Origin: Planctomycetia bacterium
GTDB taxonomy: Bacteria; Planctomycetota; Planctomycetia; Gemmatales; HRBIN36
Length of the DNA stretch: 64,000 bases
Reading direction: 5' to 3'
Assembly: GCA_016795155.1 (NCBI GenBank)
Contig: JAEUIE010000068.1
Location: 1 to 64,000, forward strand
The notes under the pieces were generated by a model. It was not told the origin of the DNA and made no database searches. It worked only from the letters and a program-made list of their open reading frames with translations. Both the position numbers and the translations under genes were made by a program. Of the stretch, positions 26,665 through 35,569 are shown one piece after another. The stretch's first letter is position 1, and each line of letters begins with the position of its first letter.

Positions 26665-27549
26665 ATGGCTTTGTTAAAAACGCGCCGTAGCACCTTGAGG
26701 ACTGATTCCGCTATGAATCGACCACGTCGCATCAGAAGCGAATCAGCACAATCTCCCCTGGAGACCTATCTCCGTGAGATAAATGAAACAGCATTACTCA
26801 CCGCGCGGGAAGAAAAAGAACTGGCCTATCAGATTATTGCAGGCAGTGGCGCTGCTCGTGAACGCATGGTCCGGGCCAATCTGCGTCTCGTCGTGAACAT
26901 TGCTCGCAGCTACACCGGCAAAGGCCTGGCATTACAGGATCTGATCGAGGAAGGAAATCTTGGGCTCCTTCGTGCTGTCGAGGGTTTCGATCCGGGGATG
27001 AACACCCGTTTCAGTACCTACGCCAGCTACTGGATCAAGCAGTCCATCAAACGGGCATTAGTTAATTCAGCCAAGACCATTCGCATTCCAGCTTACATGG
27101 TGGAATTGCTTTCCAAATGGCGACGAGCCACTGCACAACTGAATGATTCACTAGGTAGACCGCCAACACAGGAAGAAGTGGCGAGGGTACTGGAACTGCC
27201 TAAGAAAAAGCTGAACATCATCAAGAAAGCCATCAAGATTTACAATGCGACGCCACAGACCGATCAGCCTGAAGCTGGCTGGACGCTGGGTGAAATGTTG
27301 ACTGATGACCGCACCCGTACCCCAGATGCAGAAATGGTGATGTCGGATGATCTGGTGCAGGTCTTGCAGTTGCTGGAAAAGATGGACAAGCGTGAAGCTA
27401 CCATTCTCCGCATGCGGTTTGGCCTGGACGCTGAAGAACCCAAGACACTCAAAGAAATTGGTGAAGCATTAGGCCTTACACGTGAACGCGTTAGGCAAAT
27501 TGAAAGTGAAGCACTGGCACGATTGGCTGAAAGCCTGAATGGTGAGTAA
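26665..27549 (+). CDS. RNA polymerase sigma-70 family factor (RpoD-like, group 1/2)
   Basis: 294 residues. Region 1.2 (SPLETYLREINETALLTAREE) is followed by region 2 with the -10-binding ALQDLIEEGNLGLLRAVEGF and STYASYWIKQSIKRAL, region 3 (RPPTQEEVARVL) and region 4 with the helix-turn-helix LKEIGEALGLTRERVRQIESEAL. There is no large region 1.1, so it is more like an alternative RpoD-like factor than a full-length housekeeping one. The start at 26665 has GGGAG nine bases upstream; ATG 26713 (278 residues, GAGGA 11 bases upstream) is possible. Confidence 0.93.
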   Translation: MALLKTRRSTLRTDSAMNRPRRIRSESAQSPLETYLREINETALLTAREEKELAYQIIAGSGAARERMVRANLRLVVNIARSYTGKGLALQDLIEEGNLGLLRAVEGFDPGMNTRFSTYASYWIKQSIKRALVNSAKTIRIPAYMVELLSKWRRATAQLNDSLGRPPTQEEVARVLELPKKKLNIIKKAIKIYNATPQTDQPEAGWTLGEMLTDDRTRTPDAEMVMSDDLVQVLQLLEKMDKREATILRMRFGLDAEEPKTLKEIGEALGLTRERVRQIESEALARLAESLNGE

Positions 27550-27570
27550 GTAAAACGTCGAATGCAAATC

Positions 27571-27597
27571 AACCCCTGAAGCAATTCAGGGGTTTTT
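27571..27597 (+). terminator. Rho-independent terminator of the sigma factor gene
   Basis: A perfect 10-bp stem AACCCCTGAA/TTCAGGGGTT with a GCAA tetraloop, running into a T-tract, 21 bases past the sigma factor stop. Confidence 0.92.
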
Positions 27598-27676
27598 GTG
27601 TTGAAAGTGTTTCATTACGCCATGTAACGTGAACGCACTTCATCATAGAATGCCTATCTTCTGCAGGGAGTGGTTC

Positions 27677-28942
27677 ATGTCGCGTATTTGTTGCATTCCG
27701 TTACTCGTTTTCGCTTCCCTGGCGGTTTGGGCGGATGATTCTGTTCAAAGTGGTCGTGGCGAAGTCAAACTCACCGATAAAGCCCGTCGTATTCATCAGG
27801 AAGCCATTCTGGTGGATGGCCATAACGACTTGCCTTATCGCTTTAGGCAGCTGAAAGATCGAGGGTTGGATCGCTATGACATTACTAAGAATGTCGCCGA
27901 GTTCCATACCGATATTCCACGTCTGAAAGCAGGCAATGTCGGCGTGCAGTTCTGGTCTGCCTATGTAGATGCCAGCCGATCTAAAGATTTAACAGCAGTT
28001 CGGGCAACCTTGGAGCAAATCGACATCATTCAGCGCATGATCAAGAAGTACCCGCATACCTTCGAGCAAGCATTCACGTACGAAGACATACTCAGGATTC
28101 GTAAAGCGGGCAAGATTGCGTCGTTGATTGGTGTCGAGGGTGGCCACTCCATCGACAATTCTCTCGGCGTATTGCGTGTGTACCATACGCTCGGTGTGCG
28201 GTATATGACATTAACTCACTCCGATACGCTTGACTGGGCAGATGCCTCCACCGACAAGCCAAAGAACAATGGTCTGTCTCCATTTGGAGAGTTGGTTGTT
28301 CTTGAGATGAATCGTCTGGGCATGCTGGTCGATATTTCACATGTTTCTGCAGACACCATGCGGCATGTTCTTAAGGTAACACGAGCACCGGTGATTGCTT
28401 CGCATTCTTCGGCTTATGGCATTGCTGAACATCCCCGTAATGTCCCTGATGATGTTTTGAAGTTAGTTGCCAAAAATCGTGGCGTGGTCATGGTCAATTT
28501 CTTTTCAGGGTTTGTGGTACCCGAGGGTGCTCGCCAGATGGCGAGCATGTTTGAAACGGTCCGCAAGCTGCAAGAAAAATACCCCAATGAAAATGATTTC
28601 AAAGCGGCCTTTGATACCTGGAAAAAAGAACATCCCATTCCACGAGGAAGTGTTCATACGGTGGTAGATCACATCGAACATATCATCAAGGTGGCTGGAA
28701 TTGATCATGTCGGATTGGGTTCCGATTACGATGGAATTGGTACGACTCCCCGGCAAATGGAGGATGTCTCCAGCTATCCTTTGATCACACAGGAACTATT
28801 AAACCGTGGTTATTCGAAAGAAGATATCCACAAAGTGTTAGGGAACAACGCGTTACGTGTGATGAAGGAGTGCGAGGAGTGTGCACAGCGATTGTCTAAA
28901 CTCCCTGTTACCAGTGTTTTGGGGCCGGCGCGAAATCCTTAA
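27677..28942 (+). CDS. Exported membrane dipeptidase (renal dipeptidase, peptidase M19)
   Basis: 421 residues. The start at 27677 has AGGGAG upstream and a signal peptide (MSRICCIPLLVFASLAVWA). M19 zinc-site residues are all present: VDGHNDLP (His, Asp), IGVEGGHS (Glu), DISHVSADT (His), SHSSAYGIAEHPRN (His, Arg) and GLGSDYDGI (Asp). The family hydrolyses dipeptides, including D-residue dipeptides and beta-lactams. Periplasmic location is inferred. An upstream ATG (27629) would add 16 residues before the signal peptide and is not preferred. Confidence 0.94.
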   Translation: MSRICCIPLLVFASLAVWADDSVQSGRGEVKLTDKARRIHQEAILVDGHNDLPYRFRQLKDRGLDRYDITKNVAEFHTDIPRLKAGNVGVQFWSAYVDASRSKDLTAVRATLEQIDIIQRMIKKYPHTFEQAFTYEDILRIRKAGKIASLIGVEGGHSIDNSLGVLRVYHTLGVRYMTLTHSDTLDWADASTDKPKNNGLSPFGELVVLEMNRLGMLVDISHVSADTMRHVLKVTRAPVIASHSSAYGIAEHPRNVPDDVLKLVAKNRGVVMVNFFSGFVVPEGARQMASMFETVRKLQEKYPNENDFKAAFDTWKKEHPIPRGSVHTVVDHIEHIIKVAGIDHVGLGSDYDGIGTTPRQMEDVSSYPLITQELLNRGYSKEDIHKVLGNNALRVMKECEECAQRLSKLPVTSVLGPARNP

Positions 28943-29073
28943 TTCATTTGAAAGGTACACTTGATACGTTATACAATGGCAAGCCAGGAACTTTTCCCTT
29001 TGGAATGGTATTTTTTGAATCAGCATCATGAGACTCACACTACCGGGGTGAGTGGCATTACTGAGGACGGTTG

Positions 29074-29343
29074 ATGATCTCTCTACCTTTTTGGCTTCAG
29101 CAGCGTGGTGGCGAATTAGCGCCCATTGATGAACGCACTATTCAGATTAAGGGAACTCAACTTCCTACTTGTGAATTATCGGTGTTCCCCATGCCGACGG
29201 GTGTTGGCTGGCGCGTTGCCATCGACTTGATTACTGGTGAATGTCGCAAGACACTGGCACACACTGAAAGTCCGTTTGAGAATGAAATGGCTGCCTGGCA
29301 GGCTGGTTTTGACCTCTATCGCCAGAGAATTGATAAAAAATAA
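29074..29343 (+). CDS. Small conserved hypothetical protein
   Basis: 89 residues starting at ATG 29074 with GAGGA six bases upstream. It contains no recognisable motif, but the composition is that of a folded soluble domain (SVFPMPTGVGWRVAIDLITG looks like paired beta strands, followed by a C-terminal helix). It sits 31 bases before the aquaporin gene in the same direction and could share its transcript. The function is unknown. Confidence 0.55.
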   Translation: MISLPFWLQQRGGELAPIDERTIQIKGTQLPTCELSVFPMPTGVGWRVAIDLITGECRKTLAHTESPFENEMAAWQAGFDLYRQRIDKK

Positions 29344-29374
29344 GCGTCGTTCACTTCATTTCAACGAGACAAGA

Positions 29375-30133
29375 ATGAATCAACTCTACAAGCAATCTAT
29401 TGCGGAGCTACTGGGAACATTTTTTATTACATTCATTGGTGCCGGGGCTGTCTGTGTTGATGCGTTCCTTCAGTTTTCGGGACAGCCATCCATTGGCCCT
29501 TTGAGCATTGCCGTTGCACAAGCCTTGGCTGTGGCCATTGCGATCACATTTACCATGAACGTTTCTGGTGGATATTGTAACCCGGCAGTTTCTTTCGCGT
29601 TGCTCTTTACTGGACGATTGGAATACAAGCAAACAACCTATTTTGTTTTCGCACAATTCCTGGGAGCTTTGCTGGCGGGCTTTTTTCTTACAGTAATTTT
29701 TGGTTATGCAGGAAATACTGTCTCCACGGTAGCTCTTGGAACGCCACATTGCGCTGAAAGACTGAAAGCACTGTTCAATCGCGATATGGATCTGCAATTG
29801 ACAGCGATGGCTACACTTATCGAATTGATCATGACTTTCCTGCTGGTGCTCGCAATCTATGGCACAGCCATTGATCGTCGTACGCCTCGAGTTGGCGGTT
29901 TCGGGGTTGGTGCAGCAGTGTTAGTGATAATACTAGTCGGTGCTGCTTTCACAGGGGCATGCATGAACCCGGCTAGATACTTGGGAACAACTGTTTGGGA
30001 AGCTGGAATTCAGAACGATTGGTCAAAAATAGGTGACTGGTACGTGTATTTTATCGGTCCGGTGTTAGGTGCCGTTCTGGCTGCCTGGATTTACAGTTCC
30101 TATGTGCTGGAAACGCCACCCGAAAAAGTTTGA
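29375..30133 (+). CDS. Aquaporin/glycerol facilitator (MIP family)
   Basis: 252 residues with six membrane spans and the two half-helix NPA motifs, GGYCNPAVS and GACMNPARY; the Arg after the second NPA is the selectivity-filter Arg. A start 46 codons upstream exists, but the region before MNQLYKQSIAELLGTFF is not hydrophobic and lies in another gene's frame. Water versus glycerol selectivity cannot be told from these motifs alone. It is located in the cytoplasmic membrane. Confidence 0.93.
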   Translation: MNQLYKQSIAELLGTFFITFIGAGAVCVDAFLQFSGQPSIGPLSIAVAQALAVAIAITFTMNVSGGYCNPAVSFALLFTGRLEYKQTTYFVFAQFLGALLAGFFLTVIFGYAGNTVSTVALGTPHCAERLKALFNRDMDLQLTAMATLIELIMTFLLVLAIYGTAIDRRTPRVGGFGVGAAVLVIILVGAAFTGACMNPARYLGTTVWEAGIQNDWSKIGDWYVYFIGPVLGAVLAAWIYSSYVLETPPEKV

Positions 30134-30160
30134 AGTTGTATAATATGGATGAGAATTTCA

Positions 30161-30190
30161 CGCCAGCGGATACGATTTTCGCTGGCGTTT
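30161..30190 (+). terminator. Possible terminator after the aquaporin gene
   Basis: An 8-bp perfect stem CGCCAGCG/CGCTGGCG with an 11-base loop begins 28 bases after the stop, followed by only three T residues, so termination may be weak. Confidence 0.6.
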
Positions 30191-30214
30191 CGGCTTGTCT
30201 GTGTTTGAGAATAC

Positions 30215-30227
30215 GTTCATCATGAAC
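30215..30227 (+). promoter_or_regulatory. Palindrome upstream of dnaJ-grpE
   Basis: GTTCAT-C-ATGAAC, a perfect inverted repeat with one central base, lies 42 bases before the dnaJ start. It is not a CIRCE element (no TTAGCACTC half sites). It could be an operator, but perfect 6-base half sites are expected several times by chance in 64 kb. Confidence 0.3.
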
Positions 30228-30269
30228 TGAACGCAGAAAGTCAACCAGTGAGTATTTGAGCAACGGGCA

Positions 30270-31418
30270 ATGGCCAACACAATGACCAAACGCGACTATT
30301 ATGAGGTTCTTTCTGTAACCAGGACTTCATCGATTGAGGAAATTAAACGTTCCTACCGCAAGCTGGCGATGCAATACCATCCAGATCGCAATCCTGGTGA
30401 TGCAGAAGCAGAAGTAAAATTTAAGGAAGCAGCAGAGGCGTACGATGTTCTTTCTGATCCAGAGAAGAAAGAACGATATGATCGCTATGGCCATGCTGGG
30501 TTAAATAACATGGGTGGCGGTGGGGCAGGATTCACCAACCTGAATGATATTTTTGATTTGTTTGGCGATATTTTTGGCGGATTCAATATGGGCGGAAGCG
30601 GGAGAACACGCCGCGCCCAGGGACAGGATCTGCAGATAGATATTGAGCTTGACCTTGTCGATGCTTTTAAAGGCACCGTCAAACCGATTGAATTTAACCG
30701 TGCGGAAGTATGCAGCGAGTGTAATGGATCAAGAATGAAGAAAGGCTCGCGACCTGCCAAATGTAATCGATGCGGCGGCAGGGGGGCAGTGGTGTCGAGA
30801 CAGGGATTCTTTCAGATACAGGTGGCATGTCCCAGTTGTGGTGGGCGAGGTGAAATAATCACCGATCCGTGTGGCAAATGCGATGGCCAGGGGCAGGTGC
30901 TCAGCAAACGAAAGCTCGAGGTAAACATTCCTGCTGGGGTAGATAATGGCAGCAGAATTCGCTTGCCTGGAGAGGGCGAAGTAGCTGAAATTGGCGGGCC
31001 TCGTGGTGATCTATATTGCCGTGTTCGCGTCAAACCGCACAACGTGTTTCAGCGTGATGGTACAGACTTATTGTGCGAGGTACCGATTACGTTCTCCCAG
31101 GCAGCACTGGGCGGCGAACTTGAAGTTCCAACACTGACAGGCGCTTCATCCGTTACCTTACCACGTGGCACTAATCATGGCGACATTTTCAGAATCCGTG
31201 GAAAAGGCATGCCCGATGTTCGAGGAAGAGGAAATGGCGATCTCCTCATCAGAACTCTGATCGATATTCCCAAGAAACTCACCAAACGGCAGGAAGAACT
31301 GTTGCGCGAACTCGCGGAAATCGATCAGAAACATGTTTCTTCAGAACGTAAAGGGTTCTTTGATCGCGTCAAGGATTGGCTGACCGGTGATGAAAAGCAG
31401 GAAGGAGCGAAAGCGTGA
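30270..31418 (+). CDS. dnaJ: Molecular chaperone DnaJ
   Basis: 382 residues, full type I Hsp40. The J domain (about 5-75) has the HPD motif (YHPDRNPGD). A Gly/Phe-rich segment follows (about 80-120). The zinc-finger domain (about 150-215) holds four CxxC motifs: [24 protein letters not shown] and CGKCDGQG. The C-terminal substrate-binding domain follows. It stimulates the ATPase of DnaK and delivers unfolded proteins. An ATG at 30282 is an alternative start. The last bases overlap grpE (GTGA). Confidence 0.97.
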   Translation: MANTMTKRDYYEVLSVTRTSSIEEIKRSYRKLAMQYHPDRNPGDAEAEVKFKEAAEAYDVLSDPEKKERYDRYGHAGLNNMGGGGAGFTNLNDIFDLFGDIFGGFNMGGSGRTRRAQGQDLQIDIELDLVDAFKGTVKPIEFNRAEVCSECNGSRMKKGSRPAKCNRCGGRGAVVSRQGFFQIQVACPSCGGRGEIITDPCGKCDGQGQVLSKRKLEVNIPAGVDNGSRIRLPGEGEVAEIGGPRGDLYCRVRVKPHNVFQRDGTDLLCEVPITFSQAALGGELEVPTLTGASSVTLPRGTNHGDIFRIRGKGMPDVRGRGNGDLLIRTLIDIPKKLTKRQEELLRELAEIDQKHVSSERKGFFDRVKDWLTGDEKQEGAKA

Positions 31419-31939
31419 GCAAGCAGGTAAAGATTCCAGTGAACGAGCCACAACAACCTGTTGCCCCCGAGGTTCAGTCCGAATCGACTACCAAGTCAGA
31501 GCTGGACAAGGTCTGTGAAGAACGAGACAAGTATCTCGATCTGCTGCGTCGAACACAGGCCGATTTCGAGAACTATCAGAAACGTTCATTGCGTGATGCA
31601 GAAACCGAACGGCGCTATGCACAAAAAGCACTGGCCCTGGAAGTTCTGCCTGCAATCGATAACCTGGATCGATTCCTGACATCGGTCACGGAAGAAAATG
31701 ATCTTTCCCGCGCAGTTGTTATGGTCCAGAAACAACTGCTTGATGGCCTATCACGGCAGGGGATCAAGCGGATGAAATGCGTGGGACAGTTATTCGATCC
31801 CAACCTGCATGAAGCGATCATGCAACAACCATCAGATCAGAAGCCAGATACTATTCTGGTCGAAGCAGAAGCTGGATACACCTATCACGACCGCGTGCTC
31901 CGGCCGGCTAAAGTAGTTATTGCCAAAGCAGCGGATTAA
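31415..31939 (+). CDS. grpE: Nucleotide exchange factor GrpE
   Basis: 174 residues. It has a Pro/Gln-rich acidic N-terminus, a long helix ([20 protein letters not shown]) that forms the dimer, then the beta domain ending [18 protein letters not shown], which is the GrpE signature. The start is GTG inside the dnaJ stop (GTGA) with AAGGAG upstream, so it is translationally coupled. It releases ADP from DnaK. dnaK itself is not in the window. Confidence 0.96.
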   Translation: MSKQVKIPVNEPQQPVAPEVQSESTTKSELDKVCEERDKYLDLLRRTQADFENYQKRSLRDAETERRYAQKALALEVLPAIDNLDRFLTSVTEENDLSRAVVMVQKQLLDGLSRQGIKRMKCVGQLFDPNLHEAIMQQPSDQKPDTILVEAEAGYTYHDRVLRPAKVVIAKAAD

Positions 31940-31946
31940 TTTGTCA

Positions 31947-32543
31947 CTAAGCTGGTGCAGTTACGGACTCTGATCCCGTTACGCTGTCGGTGCGCACTAC
32001 CAGTTCATGATTGAATGGCTGTAGTGCCGTAATTAAGAATTGAATATGGTCATCGAGAGGAACTTGAAACTCCTCGGCACCACGTATGATATCATCACGA
32101 TTAACCTTGGCGGCAAATTGTTTGTTCTTCATTTTCTTTTTCACACTGCTGACCGTCATACCTTCAAAGCCTTCCGGCCTCATCAGGGCGCACGCGACGA
32201 GGAAACCGCATAATTCATCGCAGGCATAGAGAGCCTTCTCCATTGGTCTGACTCGTGGGCAGTCTGAAATATAATCAGCATGAGATTTAATGGCATAAAT
32301 TACTTCTTCAGGATATCCTCGTTCCTGCAGGATGTGTGAACCCTGAAGTGGATGATCTGGAGGATCAGGCCAACGCTCGTAGTCAAAGTCATGCAGAAGC
32401 CCCACAATTCCCCAGGTTTCCTCGTCGTCATTCAAATGACGAGCGTAGGCCCGCATGGCTATTTCCACAGCTCGCATGTGCCTTTGAAGAGAAGGGTTTT
32501 TAACGAATTCTTTGACCAATGCCCAGGAATCTTCCCGTTTCAT
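31947..32543 (-). CDS. HD-domain (HDIG-type) hydrolase
   Basis: 198 residues. An HD domain covers about 20-140: LQRHMRAVEIAMRAYARH, GLLHDFDYERWP (HD), HPLQGS (His) and IKSHADYIS (His), then CDELCGFL. This is the small HDIG/metal-dependent phosphohydrolase type. The substrate is probably a nucleotide or related phosphate ester, but it cannot be named. It is cytoplasmic. It is convergent with grpE (7 bases) and divergent from the oxidoreductase. Confidence 0.82.
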   Translation of the reverse strand: MKREDSWALVKEFVKNPSLQRHMRAVEIAMRAYARHLNDDEETWGIVGLLHDFDYERWPDPPDHPLQGSHILQERGYPEEVIYAIKSHADYISDCPRVRPMEKALYACDELCGFLVACALMRPEGFEGMTVSSVKKKMKNKQFAAKVNRDDIIRGAEEFQVPLDDHIQFLITALQPFNHELVVRTDSVTGSESVTAPA

Positions 32544-32616
32544 CTGCTTTTTCCATGCTATGCTAATGATTACTAGCGATTATCACCGGCATTCTCACGC
32601 CCAGCAAGGAGAATAC

Positions 32617-33960
32617 ATGAAAACGACCATGAATCGACGAACCTTTACAGGGGCAGTTGCCTCATTGACGGCACTCAGTGCCAGTCGAGTGTACGGAGCG
32701 AATCAGCAGGTTCGACTTGGTTTTATCGGGTGCGGTAATCGAGGGGATCAATTGCTTGATGCGTTTCTTGATACCACCAATGCCAGTTGTATTGCGTTTT
32801 GTGATCTGAATCAAAAGTACATCAAACATGCTGCAGGCAAGGTTCAAGGCATTATCGCTGAATACAAGGATTATCGGCAACTATTGGAAAACAAAGACAT
32901 CGATGGGGTTGTCATTTCAACCCCGGATCACTGGCATGCACTCCAGACCGTCGATTCTCTTCAGGCTGGCAAGCACGTTTATATCGAGAAGCCATTATCG
33001 CTCTGTGTGGCCGAAGGACGAGCCATGGTAGATGCTGCACATAAGGCAAAGAAAACGGTTCAGGTTGGTTTCCATCGACGTTCCTCCAACTTTTGCAATG
33101 AGGCAGTGCAATTGATACAGCGCAAGGAAATTGGTGATATTACCATGGTGAGGGCATTCCATACACAGAACGAGTATCCCATGGGAATTGGCAATCCAAC
33201 CGATGAAAAACCGCCAGTCGATCTGGATTGGGACAAATGGGTCGGTCCTGCACCCATGAAATCCTACAATCAGAATCGTACCTTCTACCGATTTCGTTGG
33301 TTCTACGATTATTCAGGTGGTCAGTTGACCAATATGGGCGCTCATTATCTGGACATGATCCACTGGGCACTGGGAGTCGAAGCACCACAATTTGTAACAG
33401 CTTTGGGTGGTAAACTGGTCATCAAGGATAACCGAGAAATTCCTGACACACTCGAAGTGGTTTACCAATACCCCGATACTCTGGTTACTTTCACGCAAGT
33501 TAATGCCAACGGGGCTCCGGGAACTTCACAACCAGGTGCAGATATTGAATTCCGGGGAACTAAAGGAACCCTGTATGTTCTGGGTAAAAGCTACATAGTG
33601 ATTCCCGAGACCAATATGGGGGTTCCATTCCCGGCACAGAATCCAATTGATCGCACTTTGATTGCCAAGTATCGTGGTTCTGGAAAAGCTCAAATTGGTG
33701 GAAAGAAAGTATCAGGCAATGCGGATACTATCTGGCATACCAGAAACTTCATCAGTTCAATTACCAACGACAAGAAACCTAATTGTCCCATCGAAGTTGG
33801 TCATCGATCTACGACGGCAGCATTATTGGGTAACATCGCCTTGAAAAAGCGGGCAACACTCGAATGGGATGCCAAGAATGAGCAGTTTGTCAACAATAAG
33901 GAAGCCAATCAGTTGCTGAAATACGAGTATCGAAGTCCGTATAAGTTTCCTACTTTGTAA
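32617..33960 (+). CDS. Tat-exported Gfo/Idh/MocA-family oxidoreductase
   Basis: 447 residues. The start at 32617 has AAGGAG upstream. MNRRTFTGAVASLTALSASR is a twin-arginine-type signal. The NAD(P)-binding Rossmann fold begins VRLGFIGCGNRGDQLL, with EKPLSLCVAEGRAM giving the catalytic-Lys motif (EKP). The C-terminal alpha/beta domain follows. These enzymes oxidise or reduce sugars and are numerous in planctomycetes, where they are usually exported with their cofactor. The sugar substrate cannot be inferred. Confidence 0.93.
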   Translation: MKTTMNRRTFTGAVASLTALSASRVYGANQQVRLGFIGCGNRGDQLLDAFLDTTNASCIAFCDLNQKYIKHAAGKVQGIIAEYKDYRQLLENKDIDGVVISTPDHWHALQTVDSLQAGKHVYIEKPLSLCVAEGRAMVDAAHKAKKTVQVGFHRRSSNFCNEAVQLIQRKEIGDITMVRAFHTQNEYPMGIGNPTDEKPPVDLDWDKWVGPAPMKSYNQNRTFYRFRWFYDYSGGQLTNMGAHYLDMIHWALGVEAPQFVTALGGKLVIKDNREIPDTLEVVYQYPDTLVTFTQVNANGAPGTSQPGADIEFRGTKGTLYVLGKSYIVIPETNMGVPFPAQNPIDRTLIAKYRGSGKAQIGGKKVSGNADTIWHTRNFISSITNDKKPNCPIEVGHRSTTAALLGNIALKKRATLEWDAKNEQFVNNKEANQLLKYEYRSPYKFPTL

Positions 33961-33988
33961 TCCATCACAAATCTGATTTTAATTCATG

Positions 33989-34018
33989 CCCCCGATTGTC
34001 TAACCGGGGGTAGTTCTT
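33989..34018 (+). terminator. Possible terminator after the oxidoreductase gene
   Basis: A 6-bp G/C stem CCCCCG/CGGGGG with a 10-base loop, followed by TAGTTCTTT, 28 bases past the stop. The T-run is interrupted. Confidence 0.55.
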
Positions 34019-34175
34019 TGATATAACGCTGGTCAAATCGACGCATACCTAGTTGACATTTCCGAGATGAATCCGACTGACACCAAATCAGTAATTTTTG
34101 TTGCAGTAGCTTGGCAAATGCTGTTTGATGAAGCATTGAAGAATCATCATGAGTTACACCTCAGGAGTATTTGCC

Positions 34176-35501
34176 ATGTTAATCAAGAATTCTGTTCGGC
34201 TTTCCATTGAATCGTTAGAGGAAAGGCTGGTTTTTGATACCAGTTTGATTCAAGCACCTCAGCTTCTACCTGAACTTTACAGCTCAACCACATCGACTGT
34301 AACAAGTAATCTGGGTGCTGAGCAGGTACTTCGATGGAACTCACTTGCCCTGCAGGCAATTGCGATCAACCGTACCGCACCGCCGTTGGCAGCTCGAAAT
34401 CTGGCCATGATTTCGATTGCCATGTTTGATGCAGCCAATGGCATAGCACGGTCGGAACAGAGCTTTCTGGTAAAAGGCAGAGCTCCTCGAGGTACCAATA
34501 TGCATGCAGCTATCGGGTATGCAGCACATAAAATGCTGGTTGGATTGTTCCCGGCTCAGAAAGCTATCTTTGATACTGAATTGCGCGACATCATCGGTCA
34601 ATTACCACGAGGCTTAGGTGTACAGTTAGGAAAAGTCTGGGGAGCGGTGGTGGCTAATCGAGTATGGACTGCACGAAAAAATGATGGAGCAACTGACGTA
34701 GTAACCTACCAATCGTCGATGCTACCCGGACGCTGGCAACCAACTCCCCCAGCGTTTGTTCAGAATCCTCTGTTGCCTCAATGGCCGGGAGTTACGCCAT
34801 TTGCCATAACCAGCGGTGATCAGTTCCGTGCACCAGTTCCGCCAGCCTTAAACAGTCAGATTTATGCTGACAATCTGAATGAAGTAAAGTCACTGGGATC
34901 GGTAAACAGTCTTACAAGAACAGCCGATCAGACTCAAATTGCGAGATTCTGGGCAGCTGGGGCGGGCACTGTGACACCTCCTGGCATGTGGAATGTTTTT
35001 GCGCAGCAGCAAGCGCGTGATGCAAACTTGTCAACCGTAAAGACAGCAAAGCTTCTAGCAGTATTGAACGTAGCCATGGCTGATGCTGGCATTGCCTGTT
35101 GGGACAGTAAGTATGTCTTTGATTATTGGCGACCGGTTACCGCCATTCGCCAGGCAGACCTTGATGGCAACGATCTTACGCAACCTGATCCGGGCTGGAC
35201 ATCACTGATTGGAACACCGCCGTTCCCGAGTTATACTTCAGGGCACAGTACTTTTAGTGCTGCTGCAGCCGAAGTTTTCTCAGCTTTCTTTGGTGCTCAA
35301 ACGGCCTTTTCCGGATCTTCAGATGGATTGCCTGGCGTTGTACGCCATTGGAATAGCTTCCGCGATGCAGCAACTGAAGCTGGTGATAGCAGAATATTTG
35401 GAGGTATCCACTTCAGATTTGATTCAACCGAGGGTTTAAACTGTGGCAGGCAGGTAGGTATCGTAGCACTGCAGAAATTCGGAATGCAGCCTGCTGCCTG
35501 A
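34176..35501 (+). CDS. Vanadium-dependent haloperoxidase/PAP2-family protein, exported
   Basis: 441 residues. The start at 34176 has AGGAG 8 bases upstream; ATG 34149 adds nine residues. The N-terminal IESLEERLVF is the planctomycete LE-x-R motif. The C-terminal half carries the haloperoxidase/PAP2 pattern: SKYVFDYWRPVTAIR (Lys, Arg), FPSYTSGHSTFSAAAAEV (Ser-Gly-His) and GDSRIFGGIHFRFDSTEG (Arg, His). These residues bind vanadate or phosphate. It may halogenate or act as a phosphatase outside the cytoplasm; the activity is not certain. Confidence 0.85.
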   Translation: MLIKNSVRLSIESLEERLVFDTSLIQAPQLLPELYSSTTSTVTSNLGAEQVLRWNSLALQAIAINRTAPPLAARNLAMISIAMFDAANGIARSEQSFLVKGRAPRGTNMHAAIGYAAHKMLVGLFPAQKAIFDTELRDIIGQLPRGLGVQLGKVWGAVVANRVWTARKNDGATDVVTYQSSMLPGRWQPTPPAFVQNPLLPQWPGVTPFAITSGDQFRAPVPPALNSQIYADNLNEVKSLGSVNSLTRTADQTQIARFWAAGAGTVTPPGMWNVFAQQQARDANLSTVKTAKLLAVLNVAMADAGIACWDSKYVFDYWRPVTAIRQADLDGNDLTQPDPGWTSLIGTPPFPSYTSGHSTFSAAAAEVFSAFFGAQTAFSGSSDGLPGVVRHWNSFRDAATEAGDSRIFGGIHFRFDSTEGLNCGRQVGIVALQKFGMQPAA

Positions 35502-35520
35502 CGAATGATACACACAGAGA

Positions 35521-35554
35521 CGACTGACCAGATACTTTATTATCTGGTCGGTCG
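35521..35554. terminator. Strong hairpin between convergent genes
   Basis: A 14-base stem (13 Watson-Crick pairs plus one G-U in the plus-strand RNA), CGACTGACCAGATA/TATCTGGTCGGTCG, with a 6-base loop. It lies 20 bases after the haloperoxidase stop and 16 before the DUF3386 stop. No T-run on either side, so it is probably a 3'-end or stability element serving both genes rather than a classic terminator. Confidence 0.6.
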
Positions 35555-35569
35555 CTTCCGATAGACAAA

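Noticed and set aside
26448-26732. 94-codon minus-strand ORF across the sigma factor leader
   Set aside because: It has no recognisable motif or ribosome binding site, and it overlaps the 5' end of the sigma factor gene. It remains the main rival explanation for the structured leader.
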